From assembly GCA_035235625.1 (NCBI GenBank), contig CP141142.1, forward strand, positions 21,400,995 through 21,464,994: a DNA stretch of 64,000 bases. Direction: 5' to 3'. Positions 47,015 through 58,428 of this stretch are shown one piece after another; position 1 is the stretch's first letter, and each line of letters begins with the position of its first letter. A model generated the notes under the pieces. That model did no database searches. It was not told where the DNA came from and was given only the letters and a program-made list of their open reading frames with translations. This DNA comes from Saururus chinensis. Its lineage: Eukaryota > Streptophyta > Magnoliopsida > Piperales > Saururaceae. A program made the translations under genes and the position numbers.

Positions 47015-48941
47015 TCTTCCCTCAAATTAAATGGGTGTTTCAAAACTCGAGATTGAGACACAGCACCAAAACTGTTTCAATTGAGTCAATTTGTATATAA
47101 AAAGACTTGTGGCTCAGTCTGAGCCTGCTTAGGGTTAGGCTATGGCCTGACTTTTGAAAGCTCTAAAGATAAGATTGGGCTAGGACCGATAAATATGCTA
47201 ATAGGCTAGGCCAGGGCCTAGGCATGGTTTCAGCACTATCTAAGACTTCTTGAAAAAGAGGTGTGACTACCAAACCAAATTATTATTAAAAAATAATTTT
47301 GTTAGAAAAATTAACCAAAATGTAAAAGACGAAATATTCCTTCTAATTGGTTGAGCTATCATAATCAATTGCAATATTGAATAAGCCGCATATCAAAAAA
47401 AGGGAAATTGTCATCCACGGGATGACCTCCAAGCCCAGCATCAAAATGATTGGGACTATAGTTTGAAAACATGGCCGGATAAATGGTTCTCTAGTTTAAA
47501 ACATAACGTCAATGCTGTGTTATATGCAAAACATCTTCTATTTAATTGATATGGATGTTGTATGCAGTTTGGCCAACCAAAATCCAGCTAGGGGTTTTGT
47601 AGGTAGATTATAACGATTATTATTTTCCAATGCTAAAAGCACCCATGTGTAGGGGTGTTAAAGAGTCCCAAGGAGAACTAGCTCCGCTAGATCGAACTGA
47701 ACTTGACTCAAGTTCGAATTAATTTTATTAGTTCAAACACACCTCAATTTCACTCGACTTGAATTGAGTTCAAACTCAACTCAAATCAAGACATGCATTA
47801 GAGGATTCAGACCTGCAGCAGTGTGATTTATTTCTATTTTCACATTGCCACTTGACATCAATGGCCAATGATATTAATTTCTTCTGGGTTATTTGAAATT
47901 GGCAGAATAGTGGCATTTTTAGGAATATCAGAGTTAGCCTTGAGTTTGATACCAATTGGCTTTTATTCATTGCAGATAGACTCTACTTAGGCGTTGTTTG
48001 GTTGTGTAATCTAGAAAGCTGCTTTTGGTTGAAATCGATTTTTGGAAAACAAAGTAAAAGTAGGTTATGTTTGGATATACATTATAGAAAATCAGATTTT
48101 CAAAAAAAATTCCAAAAATCTTGTTTGGGTAGCCATTGTATTACATATCATCTTCATTATGAAAAATACATGTTTTGACCTCAAATAATTAGAGGAAAAG
48201 GGGTGGAGTCGACGAGGGTAGTCATCAATGGCAGATGTTGGTGGTCATAGTTGGAGAAGTGGAAGGATGTTTTACTGAAGAGGAGAAAAGGGAAGGGTGT
48301 TAGCACTGGAGAGAATAAAAAAATGTGCATGGTGGGAAGAGAAGGGAGAAGGGTCGTTTATTGGATAGGGAAATGTGCGCATGTAAAAAAAGAAAAAATG
48401 CAAAAGTGTTATAGCAAGAGGGAAAAGAAGGATAAAAATGTCAACTTGTAATATTTTTACCTTTTTTCTATATGCTTTTAGTCTAACCCTCCTCAGGAGG
48501 AGAGTTAGGCAGAAAGCGGATTAAAAGCAAAAGCGAGTCAAAAACGGGGTTGAAGGCGCTTTTGAAACAAAGTGAGGCTGTTGGTCTGCCTAACTAGACA
48601 AGATTTATATGCAAAGCAATAAAAAATAGACAGAAAGCGGTTGTAAAGCATCATCCAAATGATGCCTTAAGCGGGGATCGATGTTCTAAGAGGTTCAAAG
48701 AAAATACATGATGGTCCAGCTAGCCCACCTACTTGATGAAGTAAAGTGAATTGGATGGCTGAAGCTTAAGGAAAGCTATTATTAGTTCTGACTATGGGGG
48801 CATCCGGCCGCGTCCTTCATGGATCTTGATTGTTGTACTTGGCTGAGGCTTTAGCCTCCATTGCATGTCTTTATCAAAAAGAACTCGTCTAGCTTCATTA
48901 GGGTTTTTTTATTATGTTTCAGTGACCAATAATGAGAATTT
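47015..48941 (+). repeat. Segmental duplication unit 3, right part
   Basis: Continues from 39767 after the CACTA element. Shared landmarks with unit 1 include 'cctaagcc/gagcctgcttaggg', 'ggggtgttaa-gagtcccaag', 'gaggattc', 'caattggcttt', 'gggatcgatgttctaagagg' and 'actcgtctagctt'. It ends at 48941, where a minus-strand copia LTR begins, just short of where the organ-specific gene would lie. A MITE is inserted at 47990. Confidence 0.8.
47990..48666. mobile_element. PIF/Harbinger-like (Tourist-type) MITE, 677 bp
   Basis: Left end GGCGTTGTTTGGTTG and right end reversed GGCATCATTTGGATG form imperfect terminal inverted repeats. The TSD TTA lies at 47987-47989 and 48667-48669. The empty site is in unit 1 at 23037 ('ctctacataagctagg'). 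Inner terminal words 'agaaagc' and 'cagaaagcgg' also mirror each other. No transposase. Length, TSD and terminal sequence fit the Harbinger group. Confidence 0.88.
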
Positions 48942-49362
48942 TGTGGGGAATAAAATAGCCCTCTCGAGGCTAATACCAAACAGCAAAAGAATGAATAGTA
49001 GGAATGCCAACAAGAAAGTAAAGAACACAAGGGAATTTAACATGGTTCGGCCTTGCTGCCTACATCTACGGGATCACACAATTCCACTAGATAGAGAAAC
49101 AATTATAAGGGAGAATTACAAAGATTTCTCTCAGCACCTCTCACACAATTCATAGACGAAATAGCAGCCCCTCTTCTTCGCAAAGACTTGCTTTTTTTCT
49201 CTTGGTGCGTAACGGCCTCTTCTCTGGTGCGTGGCGGCTTCTTTCTCCCTAGTTCATCATCCCACGTCTTGCCCTCTCTAATCTCTTTAATTAGGTTTTC
49301 AGGGAAAAGGACTAAACTTCCCTTAATGACTTATAAAAGCCAAATAGGGCTCACCGTTCACA
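48942..49362 (-). repeat. 3' LTR of a minus-strand copia element
   Basis: On the minus strand it starts TGTGAACGGTGAGCCC (49362) and ends TTCCCCACA (48942). Immediately upstream on the minus strand lies the purine tract 'tctcaagtgggagat' (49364-49378), a sequence type that precedes many plant copia 3' LTRs. 421 bp. Contains the 'tacatctacgggatc' region typical of such LTRs. The other LTR is not in the window. Confidence 0.78.
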
Positions 49363-49494
49363 ATCTCCCACTTGAGACCTATTTGCTTGAAATCTTCATC
49401 AACAACTCTCCCACTCAAAATTGATCCCTATCGAATCAATTTTTCAAATAGAGCTAATTGCAAACAAGACAATTACTTCACCCTTTTCTAATGT
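49363..49494 (-). other. Copia purine tract and 3' untranslated stretch
   Basis: Continues at 59013 after the nested LTR4. The two parts connect the copia pol C-terminus (59066-59191) to its 3' LTR. Confidence 0.7.
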
Positions 49495-50094
49495 TGTAAT
49501 GCCCGAGATTTCTCATCACATTTTATCAAAATTTACGAAATTTTTTTGCAATATAACGGCTATAAATTGGGGAAAATGACAAATACAAAACTTGTGAAAT
49601 TAGTTCAAAATTTTAAAACATCACACATCAATCATTTTCCCATCCAAATTTTTGCTCATTCGATCAAGCATCGTACGGCCAAACCAAACATCCTTAGGCA
49701 CTACTTGAAAACAAACATATGAATAAATTGCTTTGATCATAAACTTTAAATACAAATCTCTCCCAAACATCCATGAGTGCAAGTCCCATAATAGTCCATA
49801 GTCTAATCCGAATTACAAGTCCAGAAAGATAAATATTTTAATTCTCATTTCACCCAATACATCATATAGTTGCACAAAATAATACTCGCAGTAAGTCAAG
49901 TATATACCTGAGTCTAAGGGAATCAATCCACCGCAGAAATGAGCATTCATCTCCAGGAGCTCTCCATCACAAACATGAAGTTAACAACATATAATAATCA
50001 TGCACATACATATACAATCATGCATACCATCGTGCTAAAATCACATACCATCAAACCGAACTTGCACAAACACCTTTAATCAGGGTCTTACAAA

Positions 50095-50640
50095 CTTACT
50101 CGTACAATTGTATGCTTACTCATATAACTTACACATATTTGTACGACCTTACTAGTACAATCTTATACTTACTCATATGACCTTACTCATACAGTCTTAA
50201 TCATACTCATGTTCTTACAGTCTTGCTCAGAATCATACTCTTACAGTCTTGCTAAAAAAACTTACACTTATAGTTGTGCTCATACTCATACTCTCACAGT
50301 CGTGCTCATACTCATACTTTTACAGTCGTACTCATACTCATACTCTTACAGTCATACTCATACTCTAACAGTCGTACTCATACTCTTATAGTCGTACTCA
50401 TACTCTTATAGTCGTAATCATACTCTTACAATCGTACTCATACTCTTACAATCGTACTCATACTCTTACAGTCGTACTCATACTCATACTCAAACAGTCG
50501 TATTCATATTCTTATAGTTGTACTCATACCCATACTCTTATAGTCATACTCATACTTATACTCTTACAATCATACTCATACTCTTACAGTCATACTCATA
50601 CTCAAACAGTCGTACTCATACTATCGACCATTGAAGCTTA
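50095..50640. repeat. Minisatellite, ~20-bp unit 'cgtactcatactcttacagt'
   Basis: More than 20 imperfect units, with some expanded by an extra 'actcat'. Gives a Tyr/Ser-rich chance frame. Non-coding. Confidence 0.92.
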
Positions 50641-51790
50641 TTACAACTAATAAGCTCCTGTGTCGAAACGGAAAAGAATGCCACTGGGGCATCACCTTAA
50701 CCTTTGGGGAGTGAATAGATACCATGGACTTTTTTGAAGGCAAGGCACACCAATGCTCATGGGGCACAGGATCAAATAGGTAAAAGCAGGTTCATGATAC
50801 TACTTACCTGAGCACGCAAACATAAACACAAATGCCCACACTTTAGGGGCCATGCAGTTGCCCACCATAATGGGTCTTATAGTGCCATAAAATTGCCCAC
50901 CATTATGGGTCTTATAGTGCCAGTGCCACTCTTGGGCAAAATCATACAACACTCTCAATAGAGCATCAAACGTCTGGGCTTATACAACACACAGACCAAA
51001 ACGAAAACATACATCGCTCTCAACAGAGCATCAGACATCTAGGGCTCAATAGAGCACACAGACAACTTTCCACAAGATAAACATCATGGCAAGACATGAG
51101 AAATGCTCAGCCGACTCATTATCTGCTAGCTCAAACATGAAACTTAATCTGTCGAACCCTCAGGTCTCAAACTCACAATGTTATCATTAGCTTTTCTAAT
51201 AATTCATGTTTGCATGAAGTAAGTTATGTGGTACAATTATGCCACAATGGTACTCAAACATACTGTGCTCCACTGATCAAACCAAAACTGAGCCCGATCT
51301 GAAACCCTAGTTTGTCAGGGCAACAGACTTAACCCGTCCATCTCATAATCATAAATCACCGTACATCAAATCCTTACATAATCATACAATCTTTGCCATC
51401 CACCTTACGACCAAAACATCTTACTCGGAAGTAATCAAACTGAGCTCATCAGAGCCAAACCTAGTTATCACCCTTTTACTAATACCTCACTTATTGAGCT
51501 TACTTTTCACTTCATAATTTGTATGTTATACTTGTATAATTATGCAACACTCTTACTGTCTATCAATCCCCCAACATACACTCTAATCCAAACCAAACAA
51601 ACCGCTCCAATCCTTGCCTTTCAAACTTACCTCCTTTGTTTTTTGTCATAAGCTTACTAATCCACATCCAAATCCATACCAAACACTGTCACTTCTTACC
51701 ATCCATCGCCCAGACATGCCCACATACACATATCCATAGCATAGGAAAATAGCCATCATACATAAGTATGTCTATCACACATACGTATAA
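50640..51790. other. LTR4 body, non-coding
   Basis: Contains two copies of 'ccca-catTatgggtcttatagtgcca' (50870-50920) and 'ctcaa-agagcatca-ac-tct' repeats near 50960-51040. No coding motif. Confidence 0.55.
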
Positions 51791-52145
51791 CATACATATA
51801 CTTCTATACATAGCTCACCAACATACTCGCTAGCCATCACTAGCGCACACACAATCCACATACATTAGCTTACCAGTGTACTCGCTAGCCATCACTAGCA
51901 CATGCATATATATCCACACACATAGCTTACCAACATACTCTCTAGCTGTCACTAGCACAAACATACAAATCCATACTCGCTAGCCATCACTAGCACAAAC
52001 ATACAAATCCATACTCGCTAGCCATCACTAGCACAAACATACACAGCTTACCAACATACACACTAGCCATCACTAGCACATGCATAATCCATATATGTAG
52101 CATACCAACATACACGCTAGCCATCACTAGTACACACATAATTAC
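51790..52145. repeat. Minisatellite 'gctagccatcactagcac'
   Basis: About eight units of 38-65 bp, each holding 'actcgctagccatcactagcac' followed by 'aaacatacaaatccat' or 'cataccaacatac'. Confidence 0.9.
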
Positions 52146-52319
52146 AACCCACATGCACGTCATATGCATTTCAATGTGGCATAATATATCCTATTACATC
52201 ATGCAAACAGATCATGATTTAGCATCCAAAGCATTGAATCATACAATCCTAGCATGGTGCTACTCATTTAAAGCATGCTATCATGAAATTATGAGTTCAA
52301 AGCTCCCCTACCTTGTAAT

Positions 52320-53371
52320 CCATGACATTTGATGGCAAGCACACGACGGTGGCAGTGTCAACGGCAGAGTTGGCAGCTAAAATCATTGCCAAGTTCAGAG
52401 AGCTACTGTACCAAGGGTTTTAGGAAGCGCCAGAAGAAATCACAGCCAAATGGGGTGACACAAATCAATGTAGCAAAATCCGCGATCCACGACAGCACAC
52501 TAAGGGCGGCCAGGAAAAAGTCATGCCAACATAAATGGTGGTGTGACTAGAAGTCGAGGTGTACTCATTGAAGGTCGGCCGACGACTAAGAAGAACTCGG
52601 TCAACCGCAAGACGTTGAAATCGGCCATTGATAGCACCTAACAGCATCAATTTTGCATCATCAAGGGCCCACATAATGGTGGAGGGCATGGGGCTACGCT
52701 TGAAGATAGAAGAGAGGTGGAGGAGGGCTCTAATGTCAACTCTATTCGGTGGCAGAGCCATCTAACGGTCAAACGGCACAAAAGCAGCGCCTAAGCCGTA
52801 AATTGCACGCACGGCTACTTGCACATGCGGCCAAAGGGAATGGGGATGGTGTTGGCCCAAGGCCCACAAAAGGGCAACAGAGCTAGGTCAGGAGGTGGTG
52901 GCTAACCGAAGCGGTGACATTGCCAATCACTACCCATAACCAACACATTTGGTGCGGGCAGCAGTGCATCTCGCACAATATAGGGCAAGAGCAAGCGGCC
53001 AATTCCGAACGGAGGTGTAATTGGCCAAGTGGTGCTGGCCCTCACTGTCGCCGAGCTGGGGCAAAGCCCATGATGGCCAAACGGCTCACAGCTCGCAGAT
53101 GGAAATGACCCAAGACGCACCCAAACCGTCTAATTGGGAGGAGCAAGACAATAGGGGAGAGGCGGGATCGGAAATGGCAACCCCCAACCGACACCAGGTC
53201 AAGGTAGGCTTGACGGAGTTTGTCTAGTGTTTGGACGACAACAAGAAATGCACCAGTGTAAAAAAAATGCATTGGACAGAGATGAAAATAAGAACAAAAA
53301 TTGACCAAAGTACTGGTAGCTCACAGCGGTGTGAAGAAAGCATGGTAGCGGCTCAAGCCAGTGCCTATGGG
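52320..53371. other. GC-rich part of LTR4
   Basis: Several open frames on both strands arise from composition (about 60-130 codons). None carries a recognisable motif and codon context is uneven. I see no gene. Confidence 0.5.
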
Positions 53372-53709
53372 TGTTGTGCACGTACACTTGATTCAGCAGT
53401 TATATTTATTTCAGTACATTATTACTTTATTTCGGTTCATTATGCTAGTTTCCCTTATGTTAGTGGTTAATTGTCATTTGTATTTCGTTATGAAACTGTG
53501 GTAGGCACGCTAGTGGACCACGGGATAGCCGGGCCCACTAGCGGCATGATTCCCAATGTGGGATGGCGCGACTCCCCATAAAGGGTCGTCTCCCTCCTTG
53601 GTTTGGCATGCTAATACAATTCCAGTTATTTCTCCCCTTTCTTCCTACTTCTTTCCTTTTCCATGCGTAGAACTCCTATGTACCGATTGTGCCCACATTA
53701 GGCACAACA
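53372..53709 (+). repeat. Chromovirus 5' LTR
   Basis: TGTTGTG to GGCACAACA, followed by a one-base spacer and TGGTATCGGAGC (53711-53722), an iMet-type primer site with one mismatch. Confidence 0.95.
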
Positions 53710-53739
53710 TTGGTATCGGAGCTCTTACAATCCCCAGCC

Positions 53740-55033
53740 ATGGCTGGAGGCAAACAAACTGCCACAGCCCCGAAAGTTCAGCCCGAGAAGGAGGCTCTCG
53801 CCTCTGCGAATAGTCCGAGAATAGTGCTCGAATCCAGCGGCAAGCTTACTATGGTGCAACTCATGGCTGAGATTAGTACCTTGAGCATGGGTGTAGCCAA
53901 GATCGATGCTCTGGGCTTCAAGCAGAGCGCGCAACACCTCTTTTGTCCAAGCCGCCAACATTGTCCATGGAGAAGGGGGGTCTGTCCCAGGCTCCTGAAC
54001 TGCACCACTTTGACCTCCCGACACCGATGGACCATGATATGCGCTTTCCCCAGGATACTATGCACTTTGGCACTGTCAATCAGGCCATGGATGGGAGTGC
54101 CAGGCTTGGGATTCGCGAGGAACATCAGGTGTTCCAGGAGATGGAGGATGACTGAGAGGAGTACCCAGGGCCCTGTGGAGCACCCCGTGGAGGGGCTGAA
54201 CCTTGTTTGGCCCGCCTACAGTTCCCACGTTACAATGGGGATGACGACTCAGTGGAACGGTTGTACAAGGCAGAGATATTTTTTGCCTACCAGGGAACAC
54301 ATTCAGAGGTTGAAAGACTGCGCATGGTGGCCTTCCACCTAGACGGGGATGCTTCGGTATGGTTTCAAAGTTTTGAGAAGGTGGTGCACCTGCCTTCTCC
54401 AACGAGTTGTGCATCCAGTTTGGCTCAAATGAGTTCCAAGTCTTCAACGAGATGCTCTCCTCTCTGCGATAGACATCAACCATTCGGGCTTATTATACGA
54501 AGTTCATGAAGGTGGCCAACCGCCTCCTTGACTGGCCGGTGGCAGCCTTGGTGGGCACATTCAAAAGGGGGCTCAAACTAGAGATTTCTAAGGAGATGCG
54601 CCATTTTCCCTATTCCATCATGCGGGATGTCATGTGCCACGCATGCATTGAAGAAGAGAAACTGGCTAGACAGTGGTGTGGAGACCGGCTCGGGACTTTT
54701 CCTCGTGCCACTGTGACTACCTCCCCTCTTGCCGCCCCAGCCAATAGCTTAGTGGCTGGCCGCTCTGGCCAACAACCCCCTCAGGCCAGTCCGATTTTCT
54801 GCCATCTCACTTTGGCTCAAATGGAGGAACGTCATTCGAAGGGGCTTTGCTTTCACTGCAATGAGAAGTTCATCCCGGGGCACCGTTGTTCCATCAAGGG
54901 CAGTCTTTTAATGGAGGAGATCAATGAGGAGAGGGAGGTGGCAGACGGGTATGACTCATCGCACTATGATGACATGCTACCATTGATTTCTGTCCATGCC
55001 TTCTCGGGGGCATTCACTCCACGCACAATGTGA
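53740..55033 (+). pseudogene. Chromovirus gag
   Basis: ATG at 53740 opens M-A-G-G-K-Q-T. A frameshift near 53930 moves to the frame from 53943, and another near 54160 to the frame from 54207, where the gag core reads F-P-R-Y-N-G-D-D-D-S, K-A-E-I-F-F-A-Y-Q-G-T and F-H-L-D-G-D-A-S-V-W-F-Q. A third shift near 54400 leads to A-N-R-L-L-D-W-P and F-K-R-G-L-K-L-E-I. The knuckle C-F-H-C-N-E-K-F-I-P-G-H-R-C is intact near 54848-54889. Stops near 54153 and 54468. The gag would coat element RNA in the cytoplasm if intact. Confidence 0.88.
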
Positions 55034-55440
55034 ATACAGGGCTACCTCAAGCAACAACAAGTGGCCATTCTCATTGATAGTGGGTCCACCTACAACTTCA
55101 TTAACGACAGAGTAGCCCAACGGCTAGGCTGCTTCGTGTCTGCTTCGTGCCCTTTGATGTGCTGGCTGGCAACGGAAAGCACCTCCAGAGCTCAGGGGTC
55201 TGTGCCCAGGCAGCGCTCTCCATTCAGGGACACACATTTGTGACAAACCTCTTTCTGCTTCCTATGAAGGGGGTGGATGTGGTGTTAGGGGTGCAGTGGC
55301 TCCAAGAGCTCAGGGACGTGCTATGGAACTTTAAGGACCTGGTGATGGATTTTGCGATTCAGGGGCAGCAAGTGCGCCTCCAAGGGTCTCAGCAAGGCAC
55401 CCACCTTTCTGCTCAACCAACGGGGTCCTTATTTTGGTTT
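55034..55440 (+). pseudogene. Chromovirus aspartic protease
   Basis: V-A-I-L-I-D-S-G-S-T-Y-N-F-I-N (about 55055) holds the catalytic D-S-G. A frameshift near 55140 moves to the frame from 55147, which reads L-L-P-M-K-G-V-D-V-V-L-G-V-Q-W-L, the second protease block of plant gypsy elements. A stop precedes the domain at 55031. Confidence 0.87.
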
Positions 55441-55459
55441 GCCTCCCAGGGGCTACTCC

Positions 55460-56343
55460 TTCAGCAGCGGGCATCGGTGGACGTCCTTCAAGATGAGTTG
55501 CCACAAGATCTCCTTGACTTATTGGCGGAGCATGGTGCAGTGTTTCCTGAACCACTGGGCCTTCCTCTGATGCGGCCACATAATCACTATATCCCTATCC
55601 TTCCAGGTGCCTCCCTAGCCAATGTCCAACCATACCGCTACCCGTACATTCAGAAGGCAGAAATAGAATGTCTTGTAGCTGATATGCTTCAGTCTGGTAT
55701 CATTCGCCTGAGGACTAGCTCATTCTCTTCCCTAGTGAAGGACAAATACCCTATACCGGTGGTTGAGGAGGTTTTGGATGAGCTGGCTGGCACTACTGTC
55801 TTCAGCAAACTCGACCTCTGGTTGGGTTACCACCAGATAAGGGTACAGCCCACCGATGTGCACAAGACCGCCTTTCACACTCATGACGGCCACTTTGAGT
55901 TCCTTGTCATGCCGTTCGGCCTGAAAAACGTCCGCTCCACATTTTAGAGCCTCATGAATGATCTCTTATGGCCCTTCCCTTGCCACTTCATCTTGGTTTT
56001 CTTTGATGATATTCTTGTCTATAACAAGTCATGGGGGGAACACTTGGAGCATCTCAGGTCTATCTTTGCTATTCTGAAAGATAATTCATTGTTTCTTAAA
56101 CATTCGAAGTGTTTGTTTGGGAGCCCACAGGTGGAATATTTGGGCCATATCATCTCTTGTGACAACGTCGCCACTGACCCCTCAAAGGTTACCGCCATGC
56201 TGTCCTGGCCATCCCCTACTTGCATTCGGACGCTTCGGGGTTTTCTCGGCCTTACTGGCTACTATCGGCGATTCATTCACCCCTATGGCAAGATTGCTCG
56301 TCCCCTTAGTGAGCTGTTGAAGAAAGGGGCACTGACACACTGA
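55460..56343 (+). pseudogene. Chromovirus reverse transcriptase
   Basis: The connection and fingers run to S-G-I-I-R-L-R-T-S-S-F-S-S, then jump to V-K-D-K-Y-P-I-P. The usual segment between (including K-K-D-G-S-W-R and D-Y-R-A-L-N) is missing in frame, roughly 25-30 residues. F-S-K-L-D-L (motif A, catalytic Asp kept), M-P-F-G-L-K-N and the catalytic F-F-D-D-I-L-V-Y (about 56002) follow. One stop at 55945, where the family has Gln, splits the frame. It ends with L-R-G-F-L-G-L-T-G-Y-Y-R-R-F-I. Confidence 0.9.
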
Positions 56344-56815
56344 AGAGGGCTATGGTGTCCACCCCTGTTCTTACCCTTCCTAATTTCTGCCAGCCCTTTG
56401 TGGTGGAGACCGATGCTTCTGATACTAGCTTAGGGGCGGTGCTACTACAGGAGGAGTGTCCCATTGCTTATTTCAGCAAAGCTTTCGCTGGCCGCTCACT
56501 GTCCTTATCTGTATATGAGAAAGAGATGCTGGCCATCATCCTCGAGGTCGACAAGTGGTCCCCTTATTTGCTGGGACACCAGTTCTTGATTCGCATTGAC
56601 CACCAACCCCTCAAATGTTTCCTCAAATAGCGGGTGTCCACTCCATCATAGCAGTAGTGGGTTAGCAAGCTTCTTGGCTATGATTATAAGGTTGTGTACA
56701 AGAAGGGATCAGACAACACCGTGGTCGACACCCTTTCTTGCCATGCCTCTCCAGGTTCGTGTTTGGCTCTTTCTAGTCCGACTTGTCCCTTCCTTGCTGA
56801 GTTGAAACAGGCATA
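56344..56815 (+). pseudogene. Chromovirus RNase H
   Basis: P-V-L-T-L-P-N-F, then V-E-T-D-A-S-D-T-S-L-G-A-V-L (catalytic Asp present), Y-S/F-S-K-A-F, Y-E-K-E-M-L-A-I, and R-I-D-H-Q-P-L-K. Stops at 56341, 56628 and in the following WVSKLLGYDY block; continues to K-G-S-D-N-T-V-V-D-T-L-S. Confidence 0.88.
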
Positions 56816-56869
56816 CTAGGATGATCCCCCAACCTGCACTTTAATTTCTTCACTCCAGACTGACCCAGC

Positions 56870-57845
56870 GGCATGGCCATTCTTTGCATGGAAGGATGCC
56901 CTCCTCTTTTGGAAGGACCACCTATGGGTTCCCAAGGTTGCTGATCTTCGATGGCGTATTATCTTCCACTTCCATGACTCTCCCATGGCTGGTCATGTGG
57001 GTGCACTCCGCACTTATAAGCGGGTTAGTCAGAGCTTTCTGTGGCAGGGCATTTACTGGGCTGTTACTACGTATGTGGCCACTTGTGATGTCTATCAGAG
57101 AGCTAAGGCCACCACGGCGTCTCCTGCAGGGTTGCTTCAGCCTTTGCCTATTCTAGATAAGGTATGGGAGGATATTTCTATGGACTTTGTGGAGGCCTTG
57201 ACCCTGGTACAGAGCAAGTCGGTAATTATGGCGGTGATGGACAGGTTGTCCAAGTACGCTCATTTTTGTGCTCTGGGACACCCCTTCACCTCCAAGTCAA
57301 TGGCTGAACTCTATGTTCGGGAGGTGGCCAAATTACATGGTATGCCTTACACTATTGTCTCTGATCGCGATCGGGTTTTAATCTCTTAGTTTTGGTAGGA
57401 GTTCTTCACCTTACAGGGCACTTCTTTGCACATGAGCACCGCGTATCACCCTCAGACGGATGGTCAAACAGAGGTGGTGAACAGATGTTTGGAGCAATAC
57501 CTGCATTGTTTTACTATGTCTCAGCCACGCCGATGGCTTTAGCTTCTTCCGTGGGCGGAATGGTCTTATGACACCGCTTACCACACTTGTGCCAGTTTCA
57601 CTCCTTTTGAGGTATTATATGGGAGGCCGCCCCCGACAGTGTTATTGTATGTTCCTCATCACTCGTCGGTGGCTAAGGTTCTCCACCAGCTTAAGGAGAA
57701 CTTCTCTTCATATGAAGCAAATCTATGATAGTTATCACACTGATCGTGAGTTCGCGGTGGGCGACTTGGTTTATGTCTCTGCCGCCTGGGTCGATGGTCC
57801 ACCCTGTCTTTCATGTATCCAGGCTGCATCGTTGCATAGGTGACA
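56870..57845 (+). pseudogene. Chromovirus integrase
   Basis: The zinc-binding region reads H-F-H-D-S-P-M-A-G-H and, later, A-T-C-D-V-Y-Q, so the second Cys of the usual C-x-x-C is Tyr. The core has all three acidic positions: D in S-M-D-F-V-E-A-L, D in I-V-S-D-R-D-R-V, E in [16 protein letters not shown] and P-P-P-T-V-L-L-Y follow in another frame. At least five stops and three frame changes. Confidence 0.9.
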
Positions 57846-57869
57846 CGTCTTTGGCCACTGATGTTCCAC

Positions 57870-58060
57870 TACCTCCCTTGATGGGCCTAGTTGTTTCTTT
57901 CGACCCGGTTCCTGCCGCAATGCTCAATAAGGGCTGTGTCTGCTGCTCTGGTCATATTATTATGGAGGTTTTGGTTTCTTGGCAGGGGCAGTCACTTGAG
58001 GATGCTACATGGCTGTCTGAGGATGAGTTTATGTCTCGATACCCATCTTGGTCACCTTGA
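57870..58060 (+). pseudogene. Chromodomain-like C-terminal tail
   Basis: E-V-L-V-S-W-Q-G, then E-D-A-T-W and S-R-Y-P-S (57965-58055) match the chromodomain end of plant chromovirus integrases, where W-x-G and D-A-T-W are hallmark positions. The stop TGA is at 58058. It would steer integration to particular chromatin in a live element. Confidence 0.82.
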
Positions 58061-58090
58061 GGACAAGGCGTATGTGGAAGTGTGGTGGAG

Positions 58091-58428
58091 TGTTGTGCAC
58101 GTGCACTTGATTCAGCACTTATCTTTATTTAAGTGCATTATTTCTTTATTTCGGTTCATTAGGCTAGTTTCCCTTATGTTTGTGGTTGATTGTCATTTGT
58201 ATTTTGTTATGAAACTATGATAGGCACGCTAGTGGACCACGGGATAGTCGGGCCCACTAGTGGCATGATTCCCAATGTGGGAGGGCACGACTCCCCATAA
58301 AGGGTCGTCTCCCTCCTTGGTTTGGCATGCTAATAGAATTCTAGTTATTTCTCCCCTTTCTTCCTACTTCTTTCCCTTTCCCTGCATAGAACTCCTATGT
58401 GTCGATTGTGACCACATCGGGCACAACA
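58091..58428 (+). repeat. Chromovirus 3' LTR
   Basis: Preceded by 'gaggacaaggcgtatgtgg' and 'gtgtggtggag' as the purine-rich tract. Followed by TSD ATGGG. Confidence 0.95.

Larger units (their letters stand above)
53372..58428 (+). mobile_element. Decayed Ty3/gypsy chromovirus, both LTRs present
   Basis: LTRs 53372-53709 and 58091-58428 (338 bp each) begin TGTTGTGCACGT and end GCACAACA. They differ at roughly 28 sites by my count (about 8 percent), so this is an old insertion. Perfect TSD ATGGG at 53367-53371 and 58429-58433. Domain order is gag, protease, RT, RNase H, integrase, chromodomain-like tail, which identifies a chromovirus. All domains carry stops or frameshifts. Confidence 0.95.

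Noticed and set aside
50209..50391. Tyr/Ser-repeat small protein
   Set aside because: Direct translation of the ~20-bp minisatellite.
52465..53308. Several 60-98-codon frames in the GC-rich part of LTR4
   Set aside because: Overlapping on both strands, no motif, inside a solo LTR.
53372..58428. Chromovirus as an active element
   Set aside because: LTRs differ by roughly 8 percent and every domain carries stops or frameshifts.
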